A stretch of DNA of 64,000 bases from Anarhynchus alexandrinus. Taxonomy: Eukaryota; Chordata; Aves; Charadriiformes; Charadriidae. The notes beneath the pieces were generated by a model. The model ran no database searches. It was not told the DNA's origin and worked only from the letters and a program-made list of their open reading frames with translations. The stretch covers positions 62,001-126,000 of the forward strand of contig VUYV01000008.1 of assembly GCA_008711295.1 (NCBI GenBank). Direction: 5' to 3'. This document shows, piece by piece, positions 43,201 through 55,130 of this stretch; position 1 is the stretch's first letter; each line of letters begins with the position of its first letter. Both the position numbers and the translations under genes were made by a program.

Positions 43201-44164
43201 CTGCCAGCCCGTCGGAAAGCTGTGTGCGTCCTCAGCCCTCGTCCGTCCTCCTCGGTGTGAGGAGCTCTGAGTGCTCCTTGTCCTCACCCGCCGCTGGGGA
43301 CAGGAGCCCTGTTTGGCTGCGGGGCCAAGGACAGGACGCAGGACCTTCCTCGGGTCTAGGAGGGCTCAGGCCACATTGTTCCCCAGAAAACCTTCCCCTC
43401 TCGTTTAACCCTGGGTGGTGCGGACGCAGCCCAGCGTCCCCCTGGCAGCAGCTTTTGGTGACTCAGAGGAGAAGGAAGGTGCTGGAAGATGCTCTTGAGG
43501 AGGTGCTGGAAGATGATTCACCTACGGGCAATGTGGGGGCTGAATTTAGCTTTTGACACTTGCCAATGTGTCACTTGAGTCAGGCGCTGGGTTGGCTGCC
43601 ACCCCTGGCGCCAGTGTCACCCCTGGCATGCAGGGAAGCCTGCAGCCCCTTGGATCTCCAGGTACTTCTTCCGCAGCTTCAAATAAAAGCCATCCCCAGG
43701 AGCTTAGAAATGTCTGTGGTGACTCCAGCCCCTTCCCTTCTCAGCAGCACCCTACATAAGCCCTGCTGTGCAGCGCAGCAGGGACCGGGAGGGTGTCACA
43801 TCTGCTGGGTGACACCCCAACCTCCCCTGAGGTCTGGGTACAGCCAGGGGACGCAAGGACCGGAAGGCGGCAACTGTGACACCAAAAATGCGTCCCAGGA
43901 GGCAGCCAGGGAGCCCCAGACTGATAAATGACACATCTGTTCTCTGCAAATGAACAAAAATTGGCATACGGAGTAGGAAACTGGCATCGTTAGGGGACAG
44001 ATGGATAAATGACATGTTGGGAAAGTGCCGACACAGCTCTCTCAAAGCGAATTTCTTTTTTCCGAAGCTAGTGGCTTTCTTGGAAAGAGCCAGCAGGCAC
44101 CTGAGGGTGATCCAGCCGAGAGAGGCCACCTGCATTTCCACATCCACCTTTGATGAGATGAGGT

Positions 44165-45000
44165 CAGCAGAGAAGTGACAAAATCTGCTAATAATATTGA
44201 ATTATTCTGGATACTGCAGATGAATGCTGAGAATTGCAAGGAGGACTTTCAGAGGCTGAGCAACTTGGCAAGAAAACAAGACAAAAGCCAGTGTCAGGGA
44301 AGTGATGTGCATGGGGACACCAAGCCCAGCCTCACATCTAAAGTGATGGGCTCTGAGACACGGAGCTCTGACAGTCCATGAAAGTGTCCCCTCAGCACTC
44401 AGCAGAGGTCAAAACTGCAAAACCTCTCCATTAAAAGTGACGGGAAGGGTTAGGAAAAGGTAGAGACGACATCAGAGGTGCCACTATTCCCTGGTCAGTC
44501 CCAGCCTGTGTGCGGTTCCGGTCCCCCACCCCGAGGACAGAGCAGAGCTGGAAAATGCACAGAGAAGGGCGAAAAGATGATTGAGGGTTTCTGCACATGG
44601 GGTGTGTGATGGACCAGGGCTCTTTGGCATGGAAAAGAGACAACTGGGGGTCACAGGGCAGAGATCTGCGCGGCTGGGGGAGGGTGGGGAGAGACTGGTG
44701 AACCAGGGATAAACATGAGGAGGTGACTCGGTGCACAGCAGCCCTCCCCGACATGGACCGCTGCAGATGCTAAATGGTTTAGGAACAAGACCGGACAAAT
44801 CCACGGAAAGAAATCCATCAAGCACCACTAGATACAAAGACTGGCACAAGGAGCCTTGCAAATACTTAGAGGCAGGGATGGTGTCCAGGGAAAATGCTGC
44901 TACATGTTTGCACCAGGAGACCATCAAAGAGCAGGCAGAGAGATGGGCCACTCTCGCCACAGCAGGATGGGGAGTGGGGGGCATACTGCTCCCAGATACA
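44165..45000 (+). repeat. Ancient, heavily decayed CR1-type LINE
   Basis: Order-preserving remnants are visible: GAAGTGACAAAATCTGCTAA, GAATTATTCTGGATA, then GAGCTGGAAAATGCACAGAG, AAAAGATGATTGAGGG and TGGAAAAGAGACAACTGGGG. These follow older amniote CR1 families rather than the young avian ones. The end is indistinct. Confidence 0.65.
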
Positions 45001-47859
45001 TGGTGCAGGCAGCACGCTTTCATTTGGCAAGCCATTCCCAGGCTGGAAGCATCCCTCTTCCAACAGCCCCTCACGCACACACCAAGCACATCCCCCACCG
45101 GTTGCCCCATAGCACTTAGGAGCCTGCAAGCTTCCTTCATCCCTTCCAGATATCCCAGCTCCCATCAGGCTGGAAGGAAACAGCACAGAGCAGCCATGCC
45201 CACCCATCCCAGCCGGCTGCCAGGTGCCCTGGGGAAGGCGGGGAGCGGGCTGGCATGGGAGGGATGCTCTGCACAAGATGGTCTGCATCCTCCTCTCACC
45301 CCAGCCCACCGTCGTGAGTTGCACAGGGGGTGGCAAGGGCTAAAGGCAAGCAGTAAGTTGGGGGAAAGCAAGAAGGGACATGGAGAACCTGGGCCCACAC
45401 TGAGTCCCACATATGATGTGACAGGTTGCTCCTCCCGAGCATCACAAACTAGGACATTTCTGCACCAACACTCACATGCCTGATGCGGACACGGGCTTTG
45501 TGAGCGCATTGAGGCCACGCGGATGCCATGTGGGATATGCCCAAAGCATGTGTGTTTACCAAACGGAGCAAATCCACGCAGACACTTTTTGCAGCTCCCC
45601 AACCTTTCTGTCAGAAGAAATCATTATGCAGTTGATAATATAATTGAAACCATGCTAATTGACCAAAAGAAGAGACGACAACTCGCTGACAGACATCTGC
45701 CTGCTCAGAGCCAGACACGTTGGTCGATGCCTCAGCCACGCCGAGCCATTTCTGCCTCAGCTCTCAGTGCTGACAGCCCTCTGCACATCCACGACCCTGC
45801 GCGTCATAACTGCTCTCTGGTGCGATCCGTTATTTCATTAACACTCAACGAGGTGTGGAGAGCCATGGGGAACTTCATTTCCACAAATCCAGGCGCAGCA
45901 CCCTGGAAGCAGGCCAGCGAGAGAGCTGGGTGACAGATACAAGAAAAAAAAAAAGACTCCAGGAATGACACCCAGAGGGTGACAAATGCTCCTTCCACCG
46001 ACAAACGCCAGGTATGGGTTTGAGGGAAATTTCCAAACAGCCACTACGTAAAGTCTTTGGCGTTATTATTATTTTTTTGTTCCGTAAAATCGTTTCACGT
46101 GGGCTCAAGCCCTGGAGAGCTGAAGCCACACTCAGTGCCCATGGGGAAAAGGGAACCAAGCCATAGGAGCCACAGGAGCTCTCTGCAGCTGCCTTCAGCA
46201 TTTCCCCAAGAAAAAACAGGGAGGTTTTTTTTCATGGCAGGGAAACCTCATGACAGATGCCGGCTTGGTGGCAACAGCTATATTACATCACGCAAATCTC
46301 ACGGCCTCATCCAGCCACCCACTTTTCACACTCTGCCCAGCCAGGTTGACGCTTTCGGGGCTCCAGCCGTAGCACAAACTCAACCCCTTCATTCCCCTGG
46401 GGAGGGCAGGGAGGAACATCTGCATTCGCGGGGTATTATTTGCCCCGACCAGGGGACCCGACCCTCCAAGGGCACGGCAGTGTCCAGGTGGGATAAGATG
46501 CCTAAATTCCTCCTCTGCACGAACAAAGGAAGCAGGACCGGCTGGGAGAGCGCGGATCTGAACTCGATAGCAAGTGGTAAAGTGGAATTGATTGGACCCG
46601 CCTGCACTCATCGATCTGAGGCAGAGCAAACTAAGGAGCTGGAGCATTTGCAGCTCAATCAGAGGGACGTGCTGGCTGGAGGCCTGTGCTCTGGGGCTGG
46701 CAGGGGACCTGCATGCCCCAGGAAAGTGTTAATGGTGGGTTTGATTAATCCAGCTGCAATGGCCAGGCTCACACAGCTGAGTCCTTCTCCAGATGGACTC
46801 TCGCTGGCTTTACGTTGCCTGGGGGGTGTGAACCACCCCTGGCATCCCGCTTATATCTCTTAATAGGGCTGTCATCAATCATCAGGAAGATGGGCACGGC
46901 TGACAAAAGCAAAAACAGGAGCCACTCCCCCCATGCAGAGGGGAAAAATTGCTTTTGCCACCAACCCAGCCCTGAGTCTCCAAAAGGGCTGGGAGGCAGA
47001 AAAGGAAGGTGAATTCCGAGGGACGTGCAAAAGGAGGAGAGGCGAGGGCCCAGCAGACTGCCTGGCAGTGTGGCCGCCTGTTTTCTGCCCGCTCAGCATC
47101 ACCAAAAGGAGTTAAGAGGTGGCTGTGTGCAGGCCATAAATCCCCCACTGCGGGAGGAGGCTCCGGCTCCTGGTGCAGACAAAGGCAGAGCGAGAGCTCA
47201 GGCTGGCAGCTGGAATGAGGCAGGGCACACACGAACACGTGGCAGCGTTTATATAGGGCTGTGGGGTGGCTGAGTCTCCCCCGGGACGCTTTTATTGCAT
47301 CCCATCTTCAGCTGGATGCCGGACCCACAAGGAAAGGGCTCAAGAGGCTGCTCCCGGCTTTGTGCTCCCCGGAGGTCAGACAGCACAGCTTTGGTGAATC
47401 CCTGCTCCGTACATTTTGGGGACCATTTTCCTTGATCTCTGAACGTTGGAGCCAGGCAAGGGGATCCCAAAACACAACCAAGCAGAAAATCAGTCTGTGG
47501 TAGCCTGTTTGCCTGCCCCACATTGCGCTGGCAGACTGGGAGAAGTCCTTTGAAGTTTGGGCTTTAGAAGAACCAGGACCATCTCATGCACTCTTGTGGG
47601 CTCATAAAGCCCCTCAAGAGCATCACAGCTGAACATTCACGTCAAGAAATGCTTGAGCCCTTCTCCTTCAGTCCTTAGTGCGCGTCTCATGAGCTAGAAA
47701 AGGAATAGGGAGGTGAATGGTGGGGACAGAGTTGTGTCAGGTTGCTTGCAACTATCCCCCAGCTCAGAGAAGCTGTCCTTTACCCCCAAATCCCACCTGA
47801 ACCTTCACCTCCAAAATTATCCCAGACCCAGGGCACTTCCCTGGCCTGCTCTTGCTCCA

Positions 47860-47945
47860 GCATCCTGCAGTGCCAGTGGGTATGGGAATATGGCATCCTG
47901 GGCTAGATGGCATAGATCAGCAGAGTCGCTCTGATGTCCTTAGGA
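47860..47945 (+). repeat. Possible 3' end of an ancient CR1
   Basis: ATCCTGGGCTAGATGGCATAGATCAG resembles the GGGCTAGATGGACC terminus of old amniote CR1 families. It is short and decayed. Confidence 0.4.
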
Positions 47946-49101
47946 AGGAAGGTGGGCCTTCAGCAGCCGAGTGAATTGCAAGCTGAATTTATGGCCTCTG
48001 AATGCCCAGAGATGACAGTGCTGGCCGGCGTCAGCCCACGGTTTTCTGTCACCAGCGCAGTACAGAGCGCCTCCTTGCAGTGCTGGCATCCGTCCCGCCT
48101 CCCCGGGCACCAGCGCCACTCCCGGGGCTGTTTTAGGGATCTGAGAGCAAAAGAGGAAGCAGTGGGGATCACTCTGCCTCCCATCTGCCTCCTTGAGACG
48201 GGGAAAGGAGGCCAGGGGCTGCCCCAGCAAGGGAACAGCTGGAGAGGCGGCTCAAGGGGCAGAGCAGCCGAGACAGCCATGCAGTGATGAATTGCTCTTG
48301 TCCCTGTGCCAGCCAGAAGATTTATGTTTGTGCCATGGAGTGGCAACGTCCGGGCCCAGCAGCGCTCTCTGCCTGGCTGCACTGGTGTGTCGACATTGCA
48401 GGCACCTTTAAAATCCCATGGAACACAACCCGCAGGCATCAGAGGGCTTGGAGAAAAGCCACCCAGGGACAGAGCAGGATGGGAAGAGCAGAGGAGCCCG
48501 CCTGGAGCAGCCGTCCTGCCCAGGTGCTGAGCAGAGCCCAAAGGGATCAGGTCACCCAGCAGACAGACAATCCCCCGATGCCCCCAACAAGCTCATCCCT
48601 TTTCTTCCACACTGCGTGAACACGTCCTGGCAGGTCCGAACCATCCAGGACAGACCTGCAGCATCCTGCAGACAAAACCACGCAGCAAAGGGCTGTTGGG
48701 GCCCTGACAACCTCCTCATTTCATTAGGAGTGGTCGTTATCTGAATCCTGTTGGGTAAGGCAGCCCGTGGGTAGGAAGCTGTGCTGGGATGGGGCCACCA
48801 CCGCCAGTGATGGGTGGCAGCAGCTTCTTGCCTCCTCTTCTGCACCTGCCAGGCCCCTGCCACTTATCTCCGTGTCCACTCACCACCTCCCTGCTCACTT
48901 CCATGTTTGGCCGACTCCTCTTTATCGCTGCAGCGTTTATCTCAGTCATGCCTGTTCCAGCAGTTGAGATCATTGTTATTCTGCCGGCTTCCCCTTCCAG
49001 AAACGTCTGCCGAGCATCCAAAACACAAACCCTGCTGCCTCCTCCCTGCCCCTTGAGGAGCCCGTGCCGTGCACACCCTGTGAGCAACGCCCGGCACGCA
49101 C

Positions 49102-49728
49102 CACAGAATCACAGAATGGTCAGGGTTGGAAGGGACCTCTGCAGATCATCCAGTCCAACCGCCCTGCCAGAGCAGGGGCACCTACAGCAGGTTGCACAAG
49201 ACAGCATCCAGGAGGGTTTTGAGTATCTCCAGAGAAGGAGACTCCACCACCTCTCTGGGCAGCCTGTGCCAGTGCTCTGCCACCCTCACAGTAAAGAAGT
49301 TTTTCCTTGTGTTCAGATGGAATTTCCCATGTTCCAGCTTGTGCCCGTTGCCCCTTGTCCTGTTGCTGGGCACCACTAAAAAGAGTCTGGCCCCATCCTC
49401 TTAACATCCACCCTTTAGATATTGATAAGCATTGATGAGATGCCCTCTCAGCCTTCTCTTCTCCAGGCTAAACAGCCCCAGGGCTCTCAGCTTTTCCTCA
49501 TCAGAGAGATGTTCCAGCCCCCTGATCATCTTGATAGCCCTCCACTGGATTCTCTCCAGTAGTTCCTTGTCTTTCTTGAACTGGGGAGCCCCGAACTGGA
49601 CACAGTGTTCCAGATGTGGTCTCACCAGGGCAGAGTAGAGGGGGAGGATGACCTCCCTCAACCTGCTGGCCACACTCTTTTTAATGCACCCCAGGAGACC
49701 ATTTGCCTTCTTGGCCATAAGGGCACCC
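49102..49728 (-). repeat. CR1 LINE 3' region
   Basis: It starts CACAGAATCACAGAATGGTC and ends in the GACCATTTGCCTTCTTGGCC segment. It is closely alike to the copy at 12391, so the two belong to one subfamily. Confidence 0.93.
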
Positions 49729-51639
49729 ACACACATGCGAACCCTGCACCACGCCAGGCCAAGAATCTGGATCAAGACCATGGTGGACACTAACCTCAGG
49801 GGTCCTGTTCTGCCTGCCCATGCAAGTACCCGAGAGGAACCCCCTGGTCACTGCGTGCATCACTGTAGGTTCTCCATCCCCACCAGGCATGGGCAGCACG
49901 TCCTGCCAGAGATGCTCCACATCTCCACACTGTCCCACCTTCTCCCTTGGGTGCTTCTTCCCCACGACAGCTGCACTGACCCAATGCAGTAATTGTCCAG
50001 GGCTGTGCGTGAGAGCAGGCCAGCATGGAGCTGGGCTTGTCCTTTCACCAGTGACACAGCCCAGGTCAGCAGCATTGTCACACCACAGCTCAGCGTGGAG
50101 GAAGGCACAGGAGGCCAGGCACAGGGCAGCACAAGGACCTCTCCCCTCCACAGGCTCAGAGATTCAGAGGTTGCGAAGACCCCACCACTATGGCTCAGCT
50201 GCCCTCTGTCCTGCAGATGTCTGTGTAGTCAGATCTCTCTCCACAGTGCAGCCGAGGGGCTGATGACACCATTAAACTCCCTGGACATGGGAGGAGACAC
50301 ATGTATCTCCTACCAGTGACGCTGTACCCACTTTAGGTCCAGCACGAGGACGCAGATGGCAAAAGGGTTGGACACAGATGGTGAGAGGGTTGGACAGAGA
50401 TGACCAAAAGTAGTATTCCTGTGGCCCTATGTGTGGGACAGACTGCGATCCTCGGAGGGCGGGCAAGGGAGGGAGAAGGGCAGCAGTGGGGCAGGAGGGC
50501 AGTATCAAAAACCACATGGACACCTAGGTCATTCGGAGATACCACCAAAGAGCCCCTCCTCCACCATCTCCTGGTCAGCCAGGTTTTACGTCGTGGAGAG
50601 CATCTCCCACTCCAAAGGTTCCCATCATTGCTGAGGGATCAGCATGCACACACCAGTGCCCAGGGCAAGTCAAGAGCAAAGAGGCTGGGGAAGAAAGAGG
50701 TGGGCGTAGACAAAGGGAGGACACAAAAGGCCGTTCTGTCTTCCTCCACCACTCTGAGCTATTTTGGGTTGGGTAGGAGCAAGACGAGCAGCTCAGGGTG
50801 GCAGGAGTAATTACTTCACGGAGTAATCAAGGTGCGCAGAGCCTTCCTCTGGTTTGTGCCAAGCCTCAGGAAGACTCTTTTAGATTTAGGATTCACCAGC
50901 TGCAGCAGATATACAAGGATGGACATGGTGCAGGGACATACCCCTGCCCAGCACGGGCAGCATGGTTGCAGACCTCTGCCTCTTCCAGCACCCCCTCACA
51001 GGCAAGTAAAACACATAGAGGTGCATATGTAGGGCGCGGAGTGATGAGCTCGTTGCACAGGCAGCAGCAGAGGTTTCTGTGACCGGCTCTTCCCTCTGAC
51101 GCAGCACAGAGGTATGAGTCATCTGGGCCATCCGAGCGCCTTGAAGTGCCACGATTGCTCTAAAAATATTTCACACAAAGAAATCCTTTTGATCGCAGGT
51201 GTTCTAAATTCTTTGCATATCTGAAAATAAAAGAGCCTTTAAAACTTGGAGCACTGTAAATCAGCAACAGTAGTGATGGCAATCAGCCATTAACTATTAA
51301 TCTGTGTTTCACCAGGAAGAATGGGGAACCACAGCACAGACTGGTACCCAACGCTGGTTTGGGCCACAAAGACAGTGTCATCCTTAGTCCCTCATCTTCC
51401 TCTCTGCGTCTGTAGGCACCACCCTGGTGTGTCCCAGTGCTGGGGTAAAGAGAAATTCTTATTCTCTGAGAAACACCCACAGGGAGGTGGGAAGTGGGAT
51501 TCCAGCTGGGGGATTGGGGTGAGGGACAGGATGAGGGCCAGGACAGTCAGAGTAAGAGCTGGGCAGGGGCCATGGTGACTGCTGGAAGCAGGGATGGGGT
51601 GAGGGTCAGAGCCTGGAGTGAGGCCATGGCCAGAGAGGG

Positions 51640-52116
51640 AGGGTTGTGGCTGGGAGCGCGGGTGGAGGGGTAAATCCGGGGCTGGGCCGCGGGCTCGGCG
51701 GGGGCCCGGGCCAGGGGAGGAGGACAGAGGAGCTGGGTGAGGAGCGCGGTCGGGGCCAGGCTGAGGCCCGGGTGCGGGTCGAGGGCCGTGTAGAGAACCA
51801 GGGGACTGTCCCGGGCTGGGGCCCAGCCGGGGCCCAGGGGCCGGGTTCGGCGGGGTTCCGGAGGGGGCCGAGCGGGGGTGCCGGGGCCGATCCCCATCGC
51901 TGTCCGGGGTAGGCCCGGGAAGAGCCCCGCCGGGCCCTCAGCGCTTCGGCGCCGCGCATGCACACACCCCGCGGCGGCAGCGGGGCGGTAAGGGACACAC
52001 AGAGCTGTCACTCACCGCACGTCGCCATGGAGACACGCGTGGCCGGGGGGGCGGAGCGCCAACCTCCCCAGCCCCGCCCCGCCAGGGCTAAGAGGCGCAG
52101 CGCCAGCCGCCCCCCC
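51640..52116. promoter_or_regulatory. CpG island beside the tRNA-His pair
   Basis: GC and CpG content rise sharply from about 51640 and run up to the first tRNA. No coding exon or TATA box is recognised. It may simply be open chromatin around pol III genes, or a pol II promoter of an unseen transcript. Confidence 0.5.
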
Positions 52117-52133
52117 CAGAGCCCCGGTAGCGC

Positions 52134-52205
52134 GCCGTGATCGTATAGTGGTTAGTACTCTGCGTTGTGGCCGCAGCAACCTCGGTTCGAATCCGAGTCA
52201 CGGCA
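52134..52205 (+). tRNA. tRNA-His (GTG anticodon)
   Basis: The 72-base gene folds with GCCGTGA paired to TCACGGC, anticodon loop TTGTGGC (anticodon GTG at 52167-52169) and T-arm GGTTCGAATCC. The extra 5' G of mature tRNA-His is not encoded, as usual in eukaryotes, where the guanylyltransferase THG1 adds it. Internal A and B boxes drive pol III; a T5 stop follows at 52238. Confidence 0.98.
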
Positions 52206-52237
52206 TCGCCTCGGCGGTACCACGGCACACGGGCTCA

Positions 52238-52242
52238 TTTTT
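52238..52242 (+). terminator. Pol III terminator T5 of the plus-strand tRNA-His
   Basis: Five T start 33 bases after the discriminator base, outside the shared arm of the inverted repeat. Confidence 0.8.
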
Positions 52243-52535
52243 GCCCACCCTCCCCCGAGGAGACCGGTATATTTTTTTGGTCATATTTTATTTTAATTCC
52301 CCGCGGCGCCGCTGCTTATCCCCCCTTACACGCCGCCCTGAAGAGTCGTGTCGTCCCCCCACTCCCACCCCGGGCCGGGCCCTCACGGCACCGCGGCGCC
52401 GCCAGGAGGAGCCGGGAAAAATAAAAATAAAAAAAACCTACGTGAAATACCGGCGCGACGCGGAAAAAAAAATTAAAAAATAAAAAATTTAAAATTAACG
52501 GCGTCGTTGAAGCGCCCCCCCATCCGAAAAAAAAG

Positions 52536-52542
52536 AAAAAAA
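52536..52542 (-). terminator. Pol III terminator T7 of the minus-strand tRNA-His
   Basis: On the minus strand T7, C and T8 follow the gene 36 bases after its end, a stronger stop than that of the plus-strand copy. Confidence 0.8.
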
Positions 52543-52577
52543 GGGCGAGCCCGTGTGCCGTGGTACCGCCGAGGCGA

Positions 52578-52649
52578 TGCCGTGACTCGGATTCGAACCG
52601 AGGTTGCTGCGGCCACAACGCAGAGTACTAACCACTATACGATCACGGC
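52578..52649 (-). tRNA. tRNA-His (GTG anticodon), convergent copy
   Basis: It is identical base for base to the copy at 52134 and points toward it. The same arms, anticodon and internal promoter boxes are present. Human 15q21.1 also has tRNA-His(GTG) genes in this neighbourhood (recalled), which supports the synteny. Confidence 0.98.
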
Positions 52650-52892
52650 GCGCTACCGGGGCTCTGCGATATGTCCGTTGCGCGGCGCCCCTTAGGTCTA
52701 ACACGACGCCGGGTGAGGCCTCCTCACGGTCCGGGCCTCGGAGTACCTCTATGGTTCCTCCTCCGCACTCGCGAATTTAAGCAGTTTTACGCACAGGACT
52801 GGGTAAAGTCCGCGGGGAGAAGGGTGCTGCTCCTGTGAGGTGTGCAACCAGTGCGGGTACGGAAACCACAAGCACCCCGTGGCAGCATTAAT

Positions 52893-53148
52893 TGGGGAAT
52901 GGCTTTAAACTGGAAGAGGGCAGGTTTAGATTAAACCTTAGGAAGAAATTTTTCACTTTAAGGGTGGTAAGGCACTGGCCCAGGTTGCCCAGAGAGGTGG
53001 TGGATGCCCTGTGTCTGGGAACATCCCAGGCCAGGTTGGACGGGGCTCTGAGCAACCTGGTCTCATTGAAGATGTCCCTGCCCGTGGCAGGGGGTTGGAC
53101 TAGATGGCCCTAAAAGGTCCCTTCCAACCCAAACTATTCCATGATTCC
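52893..53148 (+). repeat. CR1 LINE 3' end
   Basis: It begins GGGGAATGGCTTTAAACTGG and ends AACTATTCCATGATTCCTA. Confidence 0.92.
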
Positions 53149-53379
53149 TATCCCTGGTGCTGGCACCCACATCACACTCGGAGCCACGTCGCTTCCCCAC
53201 TCCCTGTGCAAAAAAAAAATAACCAGGCTGGGTGACACCAGCGGGGTGTGGGGGTGCGACTCCACTGTCCCATGTGAAAAAGTGTTTTCCCACACATGCT
53301 GTCAGGCAATGTGTTTGCTGGCGGCAGCCCCGTCCATACTACAGTGCTCAGGGACTGGGCGACAGTCTAGTTAGTGGCG

Positions 53380-53788
53380 CAGAGTCTAGTTGGAGGCCTG
53401 TAACTAGAGGTGTTCCCCAGGGATCAGTACCGGGTCCAGTCCAATTCAATATATTCATCAATGACCTGGGTGAAGGGACAGAGTGTATCATCAGCAAGTT
53501 TGCTGATGACACAAAACTGGGAGGAGTGGCTGACACGCCAGAAGGCTGTGCTGCCATACAGTGTGACCTGGACAGGCTGGACAGTTGGGCATAGAGAAAC
53601 CTTATGAAGTTCAACAAGGGCACCTTGTCCTGCACCTGGGGAGGGATAACCCCATGCATCAGTACAGGTTGGGGGCTGACCTGCTGGAGAGCAGCTCTGT
53701 GGAAAGGGACCTGGGAGTCCTGGTGGACAACAGGATGACCATGAGCCAGCAATGTGCCCTGGTGGCCAAGAAAGCCAATGGCATCCTG
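53380..53788 (+). repeat. CR1 LINE reverse-transcriptase segment, cut by the assembly gap
   Basis: The frame encodes [16 protein letters not shown] and FADDTKLGG, the reverse-transcriptase core with its catalytic ADD. A stop at 53593 and later frame changes show it is dead. It ends AATGGCATCCTG at the gap, so the rest of the copy probably lies in the unresolved bases. Confidence 0.93.
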
Positions 53789-54763
53789 NNNNNNNNNNNN
53801 NNNNNNNNNNNNNNNNNNNNNNNNNNNNNNNNNNNNNNNNNNNNNNNNNNNNNNNNNNNNNNNNNNNNNNNNNNNNNNNNNNNNNNNNNNNNNNNNNNNN
53901 NNNNNNNNNNNNNNNNNNNNNNNNNNNNNNNNNNNNNNNNNNNNNNNNNNNNNNNNNNNNNNNNNNNNNNNNNNNNNNNNNNNNNNNNNNNNNNNNNNNN
54001 NNNNNNNNNNNNNNNNNNNNNNNNNNNNNNNNNNNNNNNNNNNNNNNNNNNNNNNNNNNNNNNNNNNNNNNNNNNNNNNNNNNNNNNNNNNNNNNNNNNN
54101 NNNNNNNNNNNNNNNNNNNNNNNNNNNNNNNNNNNNNNNNNNNNNNNNNNNNNNNNNNNNNNNNNNNNNNNNNNNNNNNNNNNNNNNNNNNNNNNNNNNN
54201 NNNNNNNNNNNNNNNNNNNNNNNNNNNNNNNNNNNNNNNNNNNNNNNNNNNNNNNNNNNNNNNNNNNNNNNNNNNNNNNNNNNNNNNNNNNNNNNNNNNN
54301 NNNNNNNNNNNNNNNNNNNNNNNNNNNNNNNNNNNNNNNNNNNNNNNNNNNNNNNNNNNNNNNNNNNNNNNNNNNNNNNNNNNNNNNNNNNNNNNNNNNN
54401 NNNNNNNNNNNNNNNNNNNNNNNNNNNNNNNNNNNNNNNNNNNNNNNNNNNNNNNNNNNNNNNNNNNNNNNNNNNNNNNNNNNNNNNNNNNNNNNNNNNN
54501 NNNNNNNNNNNNNNNNNNNNNNNNNNNNNNNNNNNNNNNNNNNNNNNNNNNNNNNNNNNNNNNNNNNNNNNNNNNNNNNNNNNNNNNNNNNNNNNNNNNN
54601 NNNNNNNNNNNNNNNNNNNNNNNNNNNNNNNNNNNNNNNNNNNNNNNNNNNNNNNNNNNNNNNNNNNNNNNNNNNNNNNNNNNNNNNNNNNNNNNNNNNN
54701 NNNNNNNNNNNNNNNNNNNNNNNNNNNNNNNNNNNNNNNNNNNNNNNNNNNNNNNNNNNNNNN
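53789..54763. other. Assembly gap of 975 N
   Basis: Unresolved sequence. Left of it is a CR1 copy and right of it a G-rich low-complexity tract; either could have stopped assembly. The true length may differ. Confidence 0.99.
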
Positions 54764-55130
54764 CATGGGTGGCATGGGGTTGTGAGGGTGTGGGGGGCAA
54801 GGACATGGGGGCATGAGGGGGCATGGGTGGGGTGTGGGGGGGGCGCCCACCTGCCACCCCACTGATTGGCTGCCTGTCCTCATGGCCCCACCCCTGGAGG
54901 GGAGGGCAGCCAATGAGGCATCACCAAAACAAAAGGCAGATGAGCCACGTGGGGTGGGGGTGACACTGGGGGGGGGCGTGGAGGTGGCATCAGCCATGGG
55001 GTCCTGGAGGGCACTGAGCCTGGGAGGGACGGGACGGGGGGAACTGGGAGCCCTGGCGGGTTCCGGAGCCCTGGGAGGTCCTGGAGGGGTCCATGAGTGC
55101 TCGGGAGTCCTGGGGTGGTGTCCCTGAAAT
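54764..55130. repeat. G-rich low-complexity and minisatellite-like tract
   Basis: Near the gap the plus strand repeats CATGGG/GGCATGGGG-type units; from 55030 it has GGGAGYCCTGG-like units. G runs are frequent enough for quadruplex formation on the plus strand. Confidence 0.65.

Larger units (their letters stand above)
40261..51639. other. Gene-free stretch between SHF and the tRNA pair
   Basis: I found no protein domain, splice-consistent exon chain or structured RNA on either strand. Recognised content is an ancient CR1 at about 44165-45000, a CR1 scrap near 47860 and a younger CR1 at 49102-49728. The rest looks unique and may contain regulatory DNA that cannot be judged without comparison to other species. 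Confidence 0.55.
52117..52666. repeat. Perfect 120-bp inverted repeat holding two tRNA-His genes
   Basis: The arms are 52117-52236 and 52547-52666, separated by 310 bp. Each has 17 bases upstream of the tRNA (CAGAGCCCCGGTAGCGC), the 72-base gene and 31 downstream bases (TCGCCTCGGCGGTACC...). I see no mismatch between arms. The spacer is A/T-rich near its right end. Confidence 0.95.

Noticed and set aside
53348..54997. Very long open frames on both strands across 53.3-55.0 kb
   Set aside because: They are open only because the assembly gap contains no called stop codons; the called ends are CR1 and low-complexity sequence.
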